From: an uncultured Paraprevotella sp.
Lineage (GTDB): Bacteria > Bacteroidota > Bacteroidia > Bacteroidales > Bacteroidaceae
Direction of reading: 5' to 3'
Assembly: GCA_900770805.1 (NCBI GenBank)
Contig: CAAGLP010000165.1
Coordinates: forward strand, 1-5,989
DNA length: 5,989 nucleotides
Position numbers and translations under genes: made by a program. Positions within the stretch are counted from its first letter, which is position 1. Every line of letters begins with the position of its first letter. A model generated the notes under the pieces. That model was not told the DNA's origin. It was given only the letters and a program-made list of their open reading frames with translations, and did no database searches. Positions 1 through 5,989 of the stretch are shown piece after piece.

Positions 1-473
1 CTGATAATAATGACGGAAGGTTCCTGTCCGCGCTTCTTGGGCTTCAATGATACATCCCATACCTTACGTCCACGCAACTCTGTTTTGTTGACAGATAGAT
101 TAAACCCTTTCTTGTATATTCCGATAAAAGCCATGGGAGAGGAGGCCTGAAGTTCCTCTGGGGTAGGGGATGTGAGGTTTACCTCTTCATTACCTACGAT
201 AAGGCTCCACTGGTCCTTGCCGTTGAACCAGGTACATACGCTTGGTGTCTTCATTACGTATTTTTCACCAAGAATGTCGATGGTTCCATTTATCGTTTCC
301 TTTGGTTGTGTGCCCTGAAACAGCGTTGTGGTGAAGTTGGCACTGATACCACCTGACACGAGCATGCGCTCTGAGGTGCGGTCCAGTATGCTACGCGCAG
401 AAAGCTTATCCTGTGCTACACAGTATATATTTGCAAATGCTGACACAAGCAGCATGAGAACAATCTTCTTCAT
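1..473 (-). CDS. lolA: LolA-like outer membrane lipoprotein carrier protein, partial (C-terminus beyond left edge)
   Basis: The first 157 residues are present; the reading frame stays open to the window edge, so the C-terminus is missing. Proteins of this family are roughly 200 residues, so about a quarter is probably lost. LolA carries lipoproteins through the periplasm from the inner to the outer membrane. A signal peptide is visible: MKK, a hydrophobic stretch at about residues 4-20, then a likely signal peptidase I site before Q21-D22. C18 is not in a good lipobox, so a soluble periplasmic protein is expected. The mature part shows the pattern I associate with Bacteroidetes LolA-like proteins: TWFNGKDQW (81-89), NEEVNL (95-100), TPEELQ (104-109) and AFIGIYKKGFNL (115-126). 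A weak TAAGGT lies about 9 bases before the ATG, and the start fits the signal peptide. It lies 39 bp after ftsK on the same strand with no visible terminator, so cotranscription is likely. Family assignment is from recognition; E. coli LolA itself is only distantly similar. Confidence 0.85.
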   Translation of the reverse strand, partial: MKKIVLMLLVSAFANIYCVAQDKLSARSILDRTSERMLVSGGISANFTTTLFQGTQPKETINGTIDILGEKYVMKTPSVCTWFNGKDQWSLIVGNEEVNLTSPTPEELQASSPMAFIGIYKKGFNLSVNKTELRGRKVWDVSLKPKKRGQEPSVIII

Positions 474-512
474 ACCTTCTATACCTTATTTATATATATA
501 ATAGCGATGAAA

Positions 513-3053
513 CTATCGCATATTGTCGATACGGAACTGCAAATCCTCTTCGCTGATGCAGAGTACTTCGCGTGGCTTGCTGCCATGGGCTGGGCCAACT
601 ATACCTGCTACTTCCAACTGGTCCATGAGGCGTCCTGCACGATTATAACCGATGGAGAACTTGCGCTGTATCATGCTGGTAGAGCCTTGCTGGGTCTGTA
701 CAACCAGTCGTGCAACCTCTTCAAACATAGGATCCAGATTCTGCATATCCACATCAGGACCGTCGCCCTCGTCGCCTTCAATGGCGACAGGTGGCAGAGG
801 AGCGGGACCTTGGTAGCTCTGCTGGCATGCGATGTACTTGGTAATAGCCTCCACCTCGGGGGTGTCTACAAAGGCACACTGAACACGAACGGGTTCGGCT
901 CCTCCGCCAAGAACGAGCATATCACCCTTACCAACCAACTGCTGTGCTCCGGCACGGTCCAGAATGGTACGGCTATCTACCATGGCACTTACCTTGAAGG
1001 CCATACGACCAGGGAAGTTGGCCTTGATGGTACCGGTAATGATATTGGTGGTAGGACGCTGGGTGGCGATAATCATATGAATACCTACGGCACGGGCCAA
1101 CTGGGCAATACGGCAAATAGGTAGCTCTATTTCCTTGCCGGCAGTCATAATAAGGTCGCCAAACTCGTCAATGATAACAACGATGTATGGCATGAAGCGG
1201 TGTCCGTTCTGAGGATTGAGATGGCGTGACTTGAATTTCTCGTTGTATTCGCGCAAATTACGTGCACCAGCCTTTTTAAGCAGGTCATAACGGTTGTCCA
1301 TCTCTACGCAGAGAGACTTAAGGGTCTGCACTACCTTCTGCACATCGGTAATGATAGGTTCATCGCCTTCTGTGCCTTCTACCTGGGCGAGGAAATGGTT
1401 GATTATGGGTGAATAAACGCTGAATTCAACCTTCTTGGGGTCTACCATCACAAGTTTCAGTTCTGCTGGATGCTTCTTGTACAGCAGTGAGGTGATGATG
1501 GCATTCAGACCAACAGACTTACCCTGACCTGTGGCACCGGCAACAAGCAGGTGAGGCATCTTGGCAAGATCGACCATATAGAGTTCGTTGGTAATGGTCT
1601 TACCCAAGGCCATTGGCAATTCGAATTGTGTTTCCTGGAACTTGCGACTGTTGATGATGCTTTCCATGGATACAATCTGGGGACGTGCATTAGGGACCTC
1701 AATACCAATGGTACCCTTGCCTGGAATAGGTGCGATGATACGTATACCCAGTGCAGAGAGTGACAAGGCAATGTCGTCCTCCAGGTTTCTAATTTTAGAG
1801 ATACGTACACCTGGGGCTGGGGTAATCTCATACAGGGTAATGGTAGGACCAACAGTGGCCTTGATACTGGATATCTTTACACCAAAATCGGAAAGTACCT
1901 GAATAATCCTGTTCTTGTTCTGCTGCTGCTCCTCCATATCTATAGAGGTGTCGACATCGTAATGCTTCAGCAGGTCGATGGTGGGATATTTATAGTTTTC
2001 AAGATCCAGCTTGGGGTCGTAAGGTTCCAACTGACGTGATTCATCAAGGTGTGCTTCCTCTTCTTCTGCACCCTTATGAACGATCATGGTGTTGTCGTCG
2101 GCGTTGTTTCCAGTGGATTCATCGTCGGTTTCGAGGTTGGCTTCCTCCTCATTGTTAGATACTATCTCTATATCTAAAGAATCACTTTCACTTGTAGATG
2201 CAGAAGCTTTGTTTTCCAATGAGATATCATTAAACTCGATGGTTGTAGAAGTCTCTTCTGGAGAAAGACCTGAATAGTTGGTAGCAGGCTCAACTCCTTC
2301 GGTTTCATCGTCCATGTCTTCTCCTTCCATTTCGGGCTCTTCGCTCTGATGCTTGTTGCGTGCAGACTTGATATAGTCAACTGGGGAGAGTATCTTGCGG
2401 ATAACTCTGATGGTCTCGTCGGAAAGATAAATCAGATAGCCGATAGCAATGGCCAGAAGTATGAAGAATGTTCCGATGGAACCAACTTTGGCTTCGAGAA
2501 ACGACACTTCTGTGATGCCAATACCGCCTCCAAGACATATGGGACTTCTGAACTTGTCGAGGATAGGTTGAAGAAGGAAATGGGAAAAGGCTGATGACCA
2601 GATCATGAGTATGGAGCAGTTCAGGAACCATTTCCAAAGCCTTACCTTATAAACCTGCATAATGCGCAAAGATGCAACAATAAGGAATATGGGGATGAAA
2701 ATGGAGGATACGCCCCAGCACTGGTCAATGAAAAATCTTGCCGTAGCCAGGCCTAACGTTCCCATCCAGTTATGTGCACGGTCTCCTTCCACCCAGGTAG
2801 AGTCCTCGGTAACAGTAAAGAGATGTGAAACAAGACTCAGGAAAATAAAGCTACTGATAATGAACAATACTGCTCCTATGCAGAAACGTGTAATTTCGGC
2901 ACGGGACATATTGTCGTTATTGTCTGTAGCAGCTGTATCGGAAGAACCATTCCAGAAATTGCGTATTTTCTGAAAGAACGATGGTTTGGGTTCGGCTTTT
3001 GTCTTAGTCTGTCCCTTCTTGACAGTTCTTTTATCTGTTTTATTGTTTGCCAT
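513..3053 (-). CDS. ftsK: DNA translocase FtsK (SpoIIIE family), full length
   Basis: This 846-residue protein is a septum-anchored, ATP-driven DNA pump; the family clears chromosome ends from the closing septum and activates XerCD recombination at dif. A basic cytoplasmic start (1-35) precedes four predicted membrane helices at about 58-79, 116-133, 141-162 and 191-211, with the family's GGGIG turn at 175-179. A strongly acidic, Ser/Thr/Asn-rich linker covers about 236-345. The motor follows: alpha domain about 375-475, Walker A GATGQGKS at 506-513, Walker B ending in D629-E630, and IATQRP at 662-667. The C-terminal gamma winged helix (about 773-846) contains IGYNRAGRLMDQLE. The linker is far shorter than in E. 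coli FtsK (about 1330 residues), as is usual outside the enterics. I chose the ATG at 3053 (MANNKTD). The frame can be extended nine codons to a TTG at 3080, but that would start inside the best promoter -7 element. The gene is intact, ending in TAG, and a downstream LolA-like gene probably shares its transcript. Confidence 0.98.
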   Translation of the reverse strand: MANNKTDKRTVKKGQTKTKAEPKPSFFQKIRNFWNGSSDTAATDNNDNMSRAEITRFCIGAVLFIISSFIFLSLVSHLFTVTEDSTWVEGDRAHNWMGTLGLATARFFIDQCWGVSSIFIPIFLIVASLRIMQVYKVRLWKWFLNCSILMIWSSAFSHFLLQPILDKFRSPICLGGGIGITEVSFLEAKVGSIGTFFILLAIAIGYLIYLSDETIRVIRKILSPVDYIKSARNKHQSEEPEMEGEDMDDETEGVEPATNYSGLSPEETSTTIEFNDISLENKASASTSESDSLDIEIVSNNEEEANLETDDESTGNNADDNTMIVHKGAEEEEAHLDESRQLEPYDPKLDLENYKYPTIDLLKHYDVDTSIDMEEQQQNKNRIIQVLSDFGVKISSIKATVGPTITLYEITPAPGVRISKIRNLEDDIALSLSALGIRIIAPIPGKGTIGIEVPNARPQIVSMESIINSRKFQETQFELPMALGKTITNELYMVDLAKMPHLLVAGATGQGKSVGLNAIITSLLYKKHPAELKLVMVDPKKVEFSVYSPIINHFLAQVEGTEGDEPIITDVQKVVQTLKSLCVEMDNRYDLLKKAGARNLREYNEKFKSRHLNPQNGHRFMPYIVVIIDEFGDLIMTAGKEIELPICRIAQLARAVGIHMIIATQRPTTNIITGTIKANFPGRMAFKVSAMVDSRTILDRAGAQQLVGKGDMLVLGGGAEPVRVQCAFVDTPEVEAITKYIACQQSYQGPAPLPPVAIEGDEGDGPDVDMQNLDPMFEEVARLVVQTQQGSTSMIQRKFSIGYNRAGRLMDQLEVAGIVGPAHGSKPREVLCISEEDLQFRIDNMR

Positions 3054-3077
3054 AAGTCTCGATTGGAATTTCTTGTG

Positions 3078-3085
3078 CAAATTTA
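3078..3085 (-). promoter_or_regulatory. Candidate Bacteroidetes -7 promoter element for ftsK
   Basis: On the minus strand these bases read TAAATTTG, a full match to the Bacteroidetes -7 consensus TAnnTTTG. Transcription would begin a few bases further left, leaving a leader of only about 20 bases before the ftsK ATG at 3053. No good TTTG -33 element is seen 19-21 bases upstream; that position holds TTCCACTA, one copy of a direct repeat. The short motif in A/T-rich DNA can arise by chance, but its place fits. Confidence 0.5.
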
Positions 3086-3114
3086 GTGGAAAAAAACGGA
3101 AATAGTGGAATAAA
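3084..3114. repeat. Short direct repeat (11 of 12 bases) between divergent promoter candidates
   Basis: TAGTGGAAAAAA at 3084-3095 recurs as TAGTGGAATAAA at 3103-3114, with starts 19 bp apart, close to two helical turns. The first copy touches the minus-strand -7 candidate. The second lies where the -33 region of both the minus- and plus-strand candidates would fall. It could be an operator or simply A-rich chance similarity; there is no direct evidence of protein binding. Confidence 0.45.
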
Positions 3115-3128
3115 TGATGTTTTTTTCT

Positions 3129-3136
3129 TAATTTTG
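3129..3136 (+). promoter_or_regulatory. Candidate Bacteroidetes -7 promoter element for the exonuclease-rlmI unit
   Basis: The plus strand reads TAATTTTG, a full match to TAnnTTTG. The leader to the ATG at 3222 would be about 80 bases. No clear TTTG -33 element lies 19-21 bases upstream; the bases there are part of the TAGTGGAA repeat. No riboswitch-like or attenuator structure was recognised in the leader, which is A/T-rich. Confidence 0.45.
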
Positions 3137-3221
3137 TATTCGAATAATCCAGTATGTAATAACCACCCGACCATTAAAAACAAAATTATTGAGACTAAGA
3201 TTGATTCTCCTTTTCTAAAAA

Positions 3222-4007
3222 ATGAAGACATTAGTAAACAGATACGACAAAAAACTGATAGGCCAATTGCCAAAGGTTCTGTTTGAAGGGCGAATTATTG
3301 TTATACAGGGCAAGGAGGAAGCAGCCAGGGCTGTAGATTACCTTTTAAGTCAAAAGATTATAGGTATAGACACGGAAACAAAACCTGTGTTCAAGAAGGG
3401 TTCTGGAATGAATCCTGTTGCATTGTTGCAGGTTTCAACGTATGATACCTGTTTCTTGTTCAGATTAAACTACATAGGATTTACTGACGCACTGATACGT
3501 CTCATGAGCGACAACAACGTGCTGAAGGTGGGCCTCTCGCTGAAGGATGACTTTACTCAACTAAACAGACGCAAGCCGTTTACCCCTGGCAAGTATACTG
3601 AACTGCAGGCCATGGTGAAGGAAATGGGAATCTTAGACCAGTCACTGCAGAAAATTTATGCCAATTTCTTTGGCCAACGAATCAGCAAAACTCAGCAGTT
3701 GACCAATTGGGAGGCGGATGTACTTACAGAAGCACAAAAGAGATATGCAGCAACCGATGCTTGGGCTTGCATCCAAATATACGAAGAAATTCTACGATTG
3801 GATGCAAATGGGTATATGCTAGAAATAATACCCGAGCCAGAAAGACCGGAATTACCTGTGCTGAGTGAAGAAGAAATAGAAAAGAAGAAGCAACATAAGG
3901 AGCAGAAAAAGAAAGAGGCACGCAAACGCAGAGCCATGAGGGCAAAAGCAAACAGACGAAAGAAGAAAGAAAGAACAGATAAGGAGAAGCTACAAAATAT
4001 TGCATAA
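3222..4007 (+). CDS. 3'-5' exonuclease, RNase D-like DEDDy family, with basic C-terminal tail
   Basis: This 261-residue protein is predicted to remove nucleotides from the 3' end of RNA or DNA using two metal ions. All acidic motifs of the DEDDy superfamily are present: Exo I in IIGIDTETKP with D50 and E52, Exo II in KVGLSLKDDF with D110 the likely ligand, and Exo III YAATD with Y175 and D179. The fold occupies about 20-195. No HRDC domain follows, unlike E. coli RNase D (about 375 residues), so the catalytic part resembles the compact exonuclease domain of RNase D and WRN. After a Pro/Glu-rich hinge (202-219) comes a tail at about 220-256 made almost wholly of Lys, Arg, Glu, Gln and Ala, probably helical and able to bind nucleic acid. 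The ATG at 3222 follows an A-rich stretch without a Shine-Dalgarno sequence, usual in this phylum. It is the first gene of the rightward unit, 25 bp before rlmI, which hints at an RNA substrate. Whether it acts on tRNA, rRNA or DNA cannot be told. Confidence 0.92.
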   Translation: MKTLVNRYDKKLIGQLPKVLFEGRIIVIQGKEEAARAVDYLLSQKIIGIDTETKPVFKKGSGMNPVALLQVSTYDTCFLFRLNYIGFTDALIRLMSDNNVLKVGLSLKDDFTQLNRRKPFTPGKYTELQAMVKEMGILDQSLQKIYANFFGQRISKTQQLTNWEADVLTEAQKRYAATDAWACIQIYEEILRLDANGYMLEIIPEPERPELPVLSEEEIEKKKQHKEQKKKEARKRRAMRAKANRRKKKERTDKEKLQNIA

Positions 4008-4032
4008 CAAATATCATTCCAATATCCAAATA

Positions 4033-5241
4033 ATGTCTAAAATCAAGACCATAGTACTGAAAAGGGGAAAGGAGGATAGCCTGACAAGAAGGCATCCATG
4101 GATTTTCTCGGGTGCAATACACCATAGTGAAGGAGAATTGCAGGAAGGTGATGTTGTCAGAGTCCTGAATGCACAGGGTGACTTTATTGCCGTAGGACAC
4201 TGGCAGATAGGTAGCATAGCTGTGAGAGTGCTGTCATTCAACGATGAAAACGTAGACGGTGAATTCTATGAAAACAAGCTGGCAGTAGCCTTGGACGTAA
4301 GACGCAGCATAGGTCTGCTCAGAAATGGTGAAGGTATTGCAGAGAGCGACAGAAACACTACCTACCGTCTGGTACATGGTGAGGGAGATGGATTGCCCGG
4401 TCTGGTGATAGACATGTATGACGGTACTGCAGTTATGCAGGCTCATAGTGTGGGTATGCATGTAGACCGTATGCTCATAGCCAATTCGCTGAAGAAAGTG
4501 ATGGGTGATGACCTTAATGCTGTTTACTATAAGAGCGAAACCACACTGCCATTCAAGGCTGACTTAGGACAGGAGAACGGTTTTCTGATAGGTCATTCCA
4601 ATAATGACATAGCTATTGAAAACGGATTGAAATTCCATATTGACTGGCTAAAGGGACAGAAGACAGGATTTTTTGTAGATCAAAGAGATAACAGAGCACT
4701 ATTGGAGCAATACTCTAAAGGACGTCGCGTTCTGAATATGTTCTGCTACACCGGCGGATTCAGCGTTTATAGCATGCGTGGAGGTGCAGAGCTTGTGCAT
4801 AGTGTGGACAGCAGTGCCAAGGCTGTAGAGCTGGTAAACAAGAACATTGCACTGAACTTCCCCGACGACACAAGACACAAGGCCTTTGCAGCAGATGCGT
4901 TCAAATTCCTGGATGAAATGGCATCCAATTATGACCTGGTAATTCTGGATCCTCCTGCATTTGCCAAGCACAGAGATGCTCTCAAACAGGCTCTAAGAGG
5001 ATATACAAAACTGAATGCCAAGGCTATGGAAAAGATGCCTAAAGGAAGCATATTGTTTACATTCTCTTGTTCACAGGCTGTAAACAAGGAGCAGTTCCGC
5101 ACGGCAATTTTCTCTGCCGCACTGCAGACTGGCAGACAGATAAAGATACTGCATCAGTTGCATCAACCTGCAGATCATCCTATCAACATAAACCATCCCG
5201 AAGGTGAGTATCTGAAGGGTCTGGTGGTGTATCTTGAATAA
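4033..5241 (+). CDS. rlmI: RlmI-like 23S rRNA (cytosine-5) methyltransferase
   Basis: This 402-residue protein, close to the 396 of E. coli RlmI, belongs to the class I SAM-dependent methyltransferases that make m5C1962 in 23S rRNA. An N-terminal PUA RNA-binding domain (about 4-75) contains HPWIFSGAI (21-29), followed by the central domain (about 80-185) with the LVHGEGDGLPGLVID stretch (113-127). The Rossmann methyltransferase domain shows GQKTGFFVDQRDNR (208-221), the SAM-binding loop NMFCYTGGFS (235-244), motif IV DPPAF (306-310), and the motif VI cysteine C346 in SCSQ, the expected nucleophile. The C-terminus keeps HPEGEYLKGLVVYL. The frame extends back to a TTG at 4000 overlapping the previous stop, but homologues begin about where the ATG at 4033 does, so I use that; no clear Shine-Dalgarno sequence precedes it. 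It probably shares a transcript with the exonuclease before it. The target base is carried over from the E. coli enzyme and is not shown by the sequence. Confidence 0.93.
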   Translation: MSKIKTIVLKRGKEDSLTRRHPWIFSGAIHHSEGELQEGDVVRVLNAQGDFIAVGHWQIGSIAVRVLSFNDENVDGEFYENKLAVALDVRRSIGLLRNGEGIAESDRNTTYRLVHGEGDGLPGLVIDMYDGTAVMQAHSVGMHVDRMLIANSLKKVMGDDLNAVYYKSETTLPFKADLGQENGFLIGHSNNDIAIENGLKFHIDWLKGQKTGFFVDQRDNRALLEQYSKGRRVLNMFCYTGGFSVYSMRGGAELVHSVDSSAKAVELVNKNIALNFPDDTRHKAFAADAFKFLDEMASNYDLVILDPPAFAKHRDALKQALRGYTKLNAKAMEKMPKGSILFTFSCSQAVNKEQFRTAIFSAALQTGRQIKILHQLHQPADHPININHPEGEYLKGLVVYLE

Positions 5242-5281
5242 TATCTGGAAAACATTCGATTAAAAAATACCATTGATAAAT

Positions 5282-5286
5282 AAGGA
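5282..5286 (+). promoter_or_regulatory. Possible Shine-Dalgarno sequence for the MFS transporter gene
   Basis: AAGGA lies 5 bases before the ATG at 5292. This is a purine-rich ribosome site in a window where the other starts have none or a weak one, and it supports the ATG at 5292 as the start. Shine-Dalgarno sequences are used weakly in Bacteroidetes, so it may be incidental. Confidence 0.4.
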
Positions 5287-5291
5287 ACAGT

Positions 5292-5989
5292 ATGAATACG
5301 AAGATTAGACTGACTGTACTCAATTTTCTGGAGTTTGCCGTATGGGGTGCATATCTGACCAGTATGGGGGGATACCTGGCAAGTGTGGGACTGGGTGCGT
5401 ATATTGGATATTTCTACTCTATACAGGGTTTTGTGTCTATCATCATGCCTGCACTGATGGGAATAGTGGCTGACAGATGGATGCAGGCACAAAAGGTTCT
5501 GAGCTTATGCCATTTTCTGGCCGGAGGCGCAATGATAGCAGCAAGTTTGTATTGTATTCAGACTTCTGACAATGTAGATTTCTCAACCTTGTTCGGTCTT
5601 TACTCAATAAGCGTTGCATTCTTCATGCCAACTATCGCGCTGACCAACTCTGTTTCTTACAATGCGTTGGACAAGGCTGGATTGGATGCTGTAAAAACAT
5701 TCCCTCCAATCCGTGTGTTTGGTACTGTGGGTTTCATAGTTTCCATGTGGATTGTAGACCTTAGTGGATGGCAGACAACCTCGTTGCAATTCCTCTGGAG
5801 CGGAATATTGTCTGTAGTTCTTGCGCTTTACTCGCTGACAATGCCCAAGTGTGAGACGAATGCAAACAAGAGTACTGGCAATATAGCACAGGCACTTGGT
5901 CTGGAGGCGTTCAAATTATTCAAGAATTATAGAATGGCTCTCTTCTTCATATTCTCTATGCTGCTGGGATGCTGTCTGCAAATAACAAA
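5292..5989 (+). CDS. MFS transporter, NupG-type nucleoside/H+ symporter family, partial (C-terminus beyond right edge)
   Basis: The first 232 residues of a membrane transporter are present and the frame is open at the window edge; full-length members have about 400-420 residues and 12 membrane helices. Six hydrophobic segments are visible at about 7-30, 38-62, 68-90, 98-120, 141-157 and 164-184, then a charged loop (185-213) and the start of helix 7. The N-terminal FLEFAVWGAYLTSMGGYL (12-29), the ADRW turn after helix 2 (60-63), and RVFGTVGFIVSMW (141-153) are typical of the NupG/XapB branch, which brings nucleosides in with protons across the inner membrane. Substrate is inferred from family resemblance only; a sugar or other nucleoside-like compound is possible. 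The gene starts 50 bp after rlmI. No terminator or good promoter is seen in that gap, so it may be read from the rlmI transcript, though the wider spacing allows its own promoter. What follows is outside the window. Confidence 0.85.
   Translation, partial: MNTKIRLTVLNFLEFAVWGAYLTSMGGYLASVGLGAYIGYFYSIQGFVSIIMPALMGIVADRWMQAQKVLSLCHFLAGGAMIAASLYCIQTSDNVDFSTLFGLYSISVAFFMPTIALTNSVSYNALDKAGLDAVKTFPPIRVFGTVGFIVSMWIVDLSGWQTTSLQFLWSGILSVVLALYSLTMPKCETNANKSTGNIAQALGLEAFKLFKNYRMALFFIFSMLLGCCLQIT

Noticed and set aside
486..504. Alternating TA tract between ftsK and the lolA-like gene
   Set aside because: It is short, not followed by a U-tract in either direction, and does not form a convincing terminator hairpin; probably plain A/T-rich spacer.
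507..1124. A 205-codon open frame on the plus strand opposite the 3' part of ftsK
   Set aside because: It lies wholly antisense to the conserved FtsK motor and gamma domain, has no recognisable domain, and starts in the spacer without a promoter. It is best explained as a by-product of ftsK codon use.
1505..1540. FtsK Walker A as GATGQGKS rather than GTTGSGKS, as a possible defect
   Set aside because: The Lys and Ser needed for ATP binding are present, and this form is, to my knowledge, normal in Bacteroidetes FtsK.
3054..3080. Nine-codon N-terminal extension of FtsK from a TTG at 3080
   Set aside because: It would begin inside the best -7 promoter element, and the ATG at 3053 gives the usual short basic N-terminus.
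4000..4032. Eleven-codon N-terminal extension of RlmI from a TTG overlapping the exonuclease stop
   Set aside because: The extension is not part of the PUA domain; the ATG at 4033 fits the family start.
3724..4200. A 158-codon open frame on the minus strand across the exonuclease/rlmI junction
   Set aside because: It is antisense to two well-supported genes; its apparent hydrophobic stretches come from the complement of Lys/Glu-rich codons in the basic tail.
5268..5275. TACCATTG as a -7 promoter element for the MFS gene
   Set aside because: It has one mismatch to TAnnTTTG and no -33 element at the right distance, so it is too weak to call.

Overview
This 6 kb window looks like ordinary chromosomal housekeeping DNA from a Bacteroidales bacterium, most likely Prevotella or a close relative. 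The support is the FtsK type with the Walker A motif GATGQGKS, an adjacent LolA-like gene, A/T-rich start regions mostly without Shine-Dalgarno sequences, and Bacteroidetes-style -7 promoter elements (TAnnTTTG). The genus is inferred from protein resemblance and was not tested by a search.

The layout is two transcription units that diverge from a 168-bp spacer (3054-3221). Leftward on the minus strand are ftsK (3053-513), a DNA translocase of the division septum, and, 39 bp further, a LolA-like periplasmic lipoprotein carrier that runs off the left edge. Rightward on the plus strand are a DEDDy-family 3'-5' exonuclease of the RNase D type with a very basic tail (3222-4007), an RlmI-type 23S rRNA cytosine-5 methyltransferase (4033-5241), and the first 232 residues of an MFS transporter of the NupG nucleoside/H+ symporter type (5292 to the right edge). 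Gaps between genes on the same strand are 25-50 bp, so each side could be an operon.

Functionally, the left unit serves the cell envelope and division: chromosome segregation at the septum and lipoprotein transport to the outer membrane. The right unit joins a probable RNA-processing exonuclease to an rRNA-modifying enzyme and then a probable nucleoside importer. A link through RNA maturation and nucleoside recovery is only an inference from gene order.

I see no RNA gene, mobile element, CRISPR array, prophage gene or broken gene, and no clear new system. The points most worth a second look are the two back-to-back promoter candidates with a 19-bp-spaced direct repeat between them, the basic tail on the exonuclease, and the DNA-reading helix of the FtsK gamma domain.
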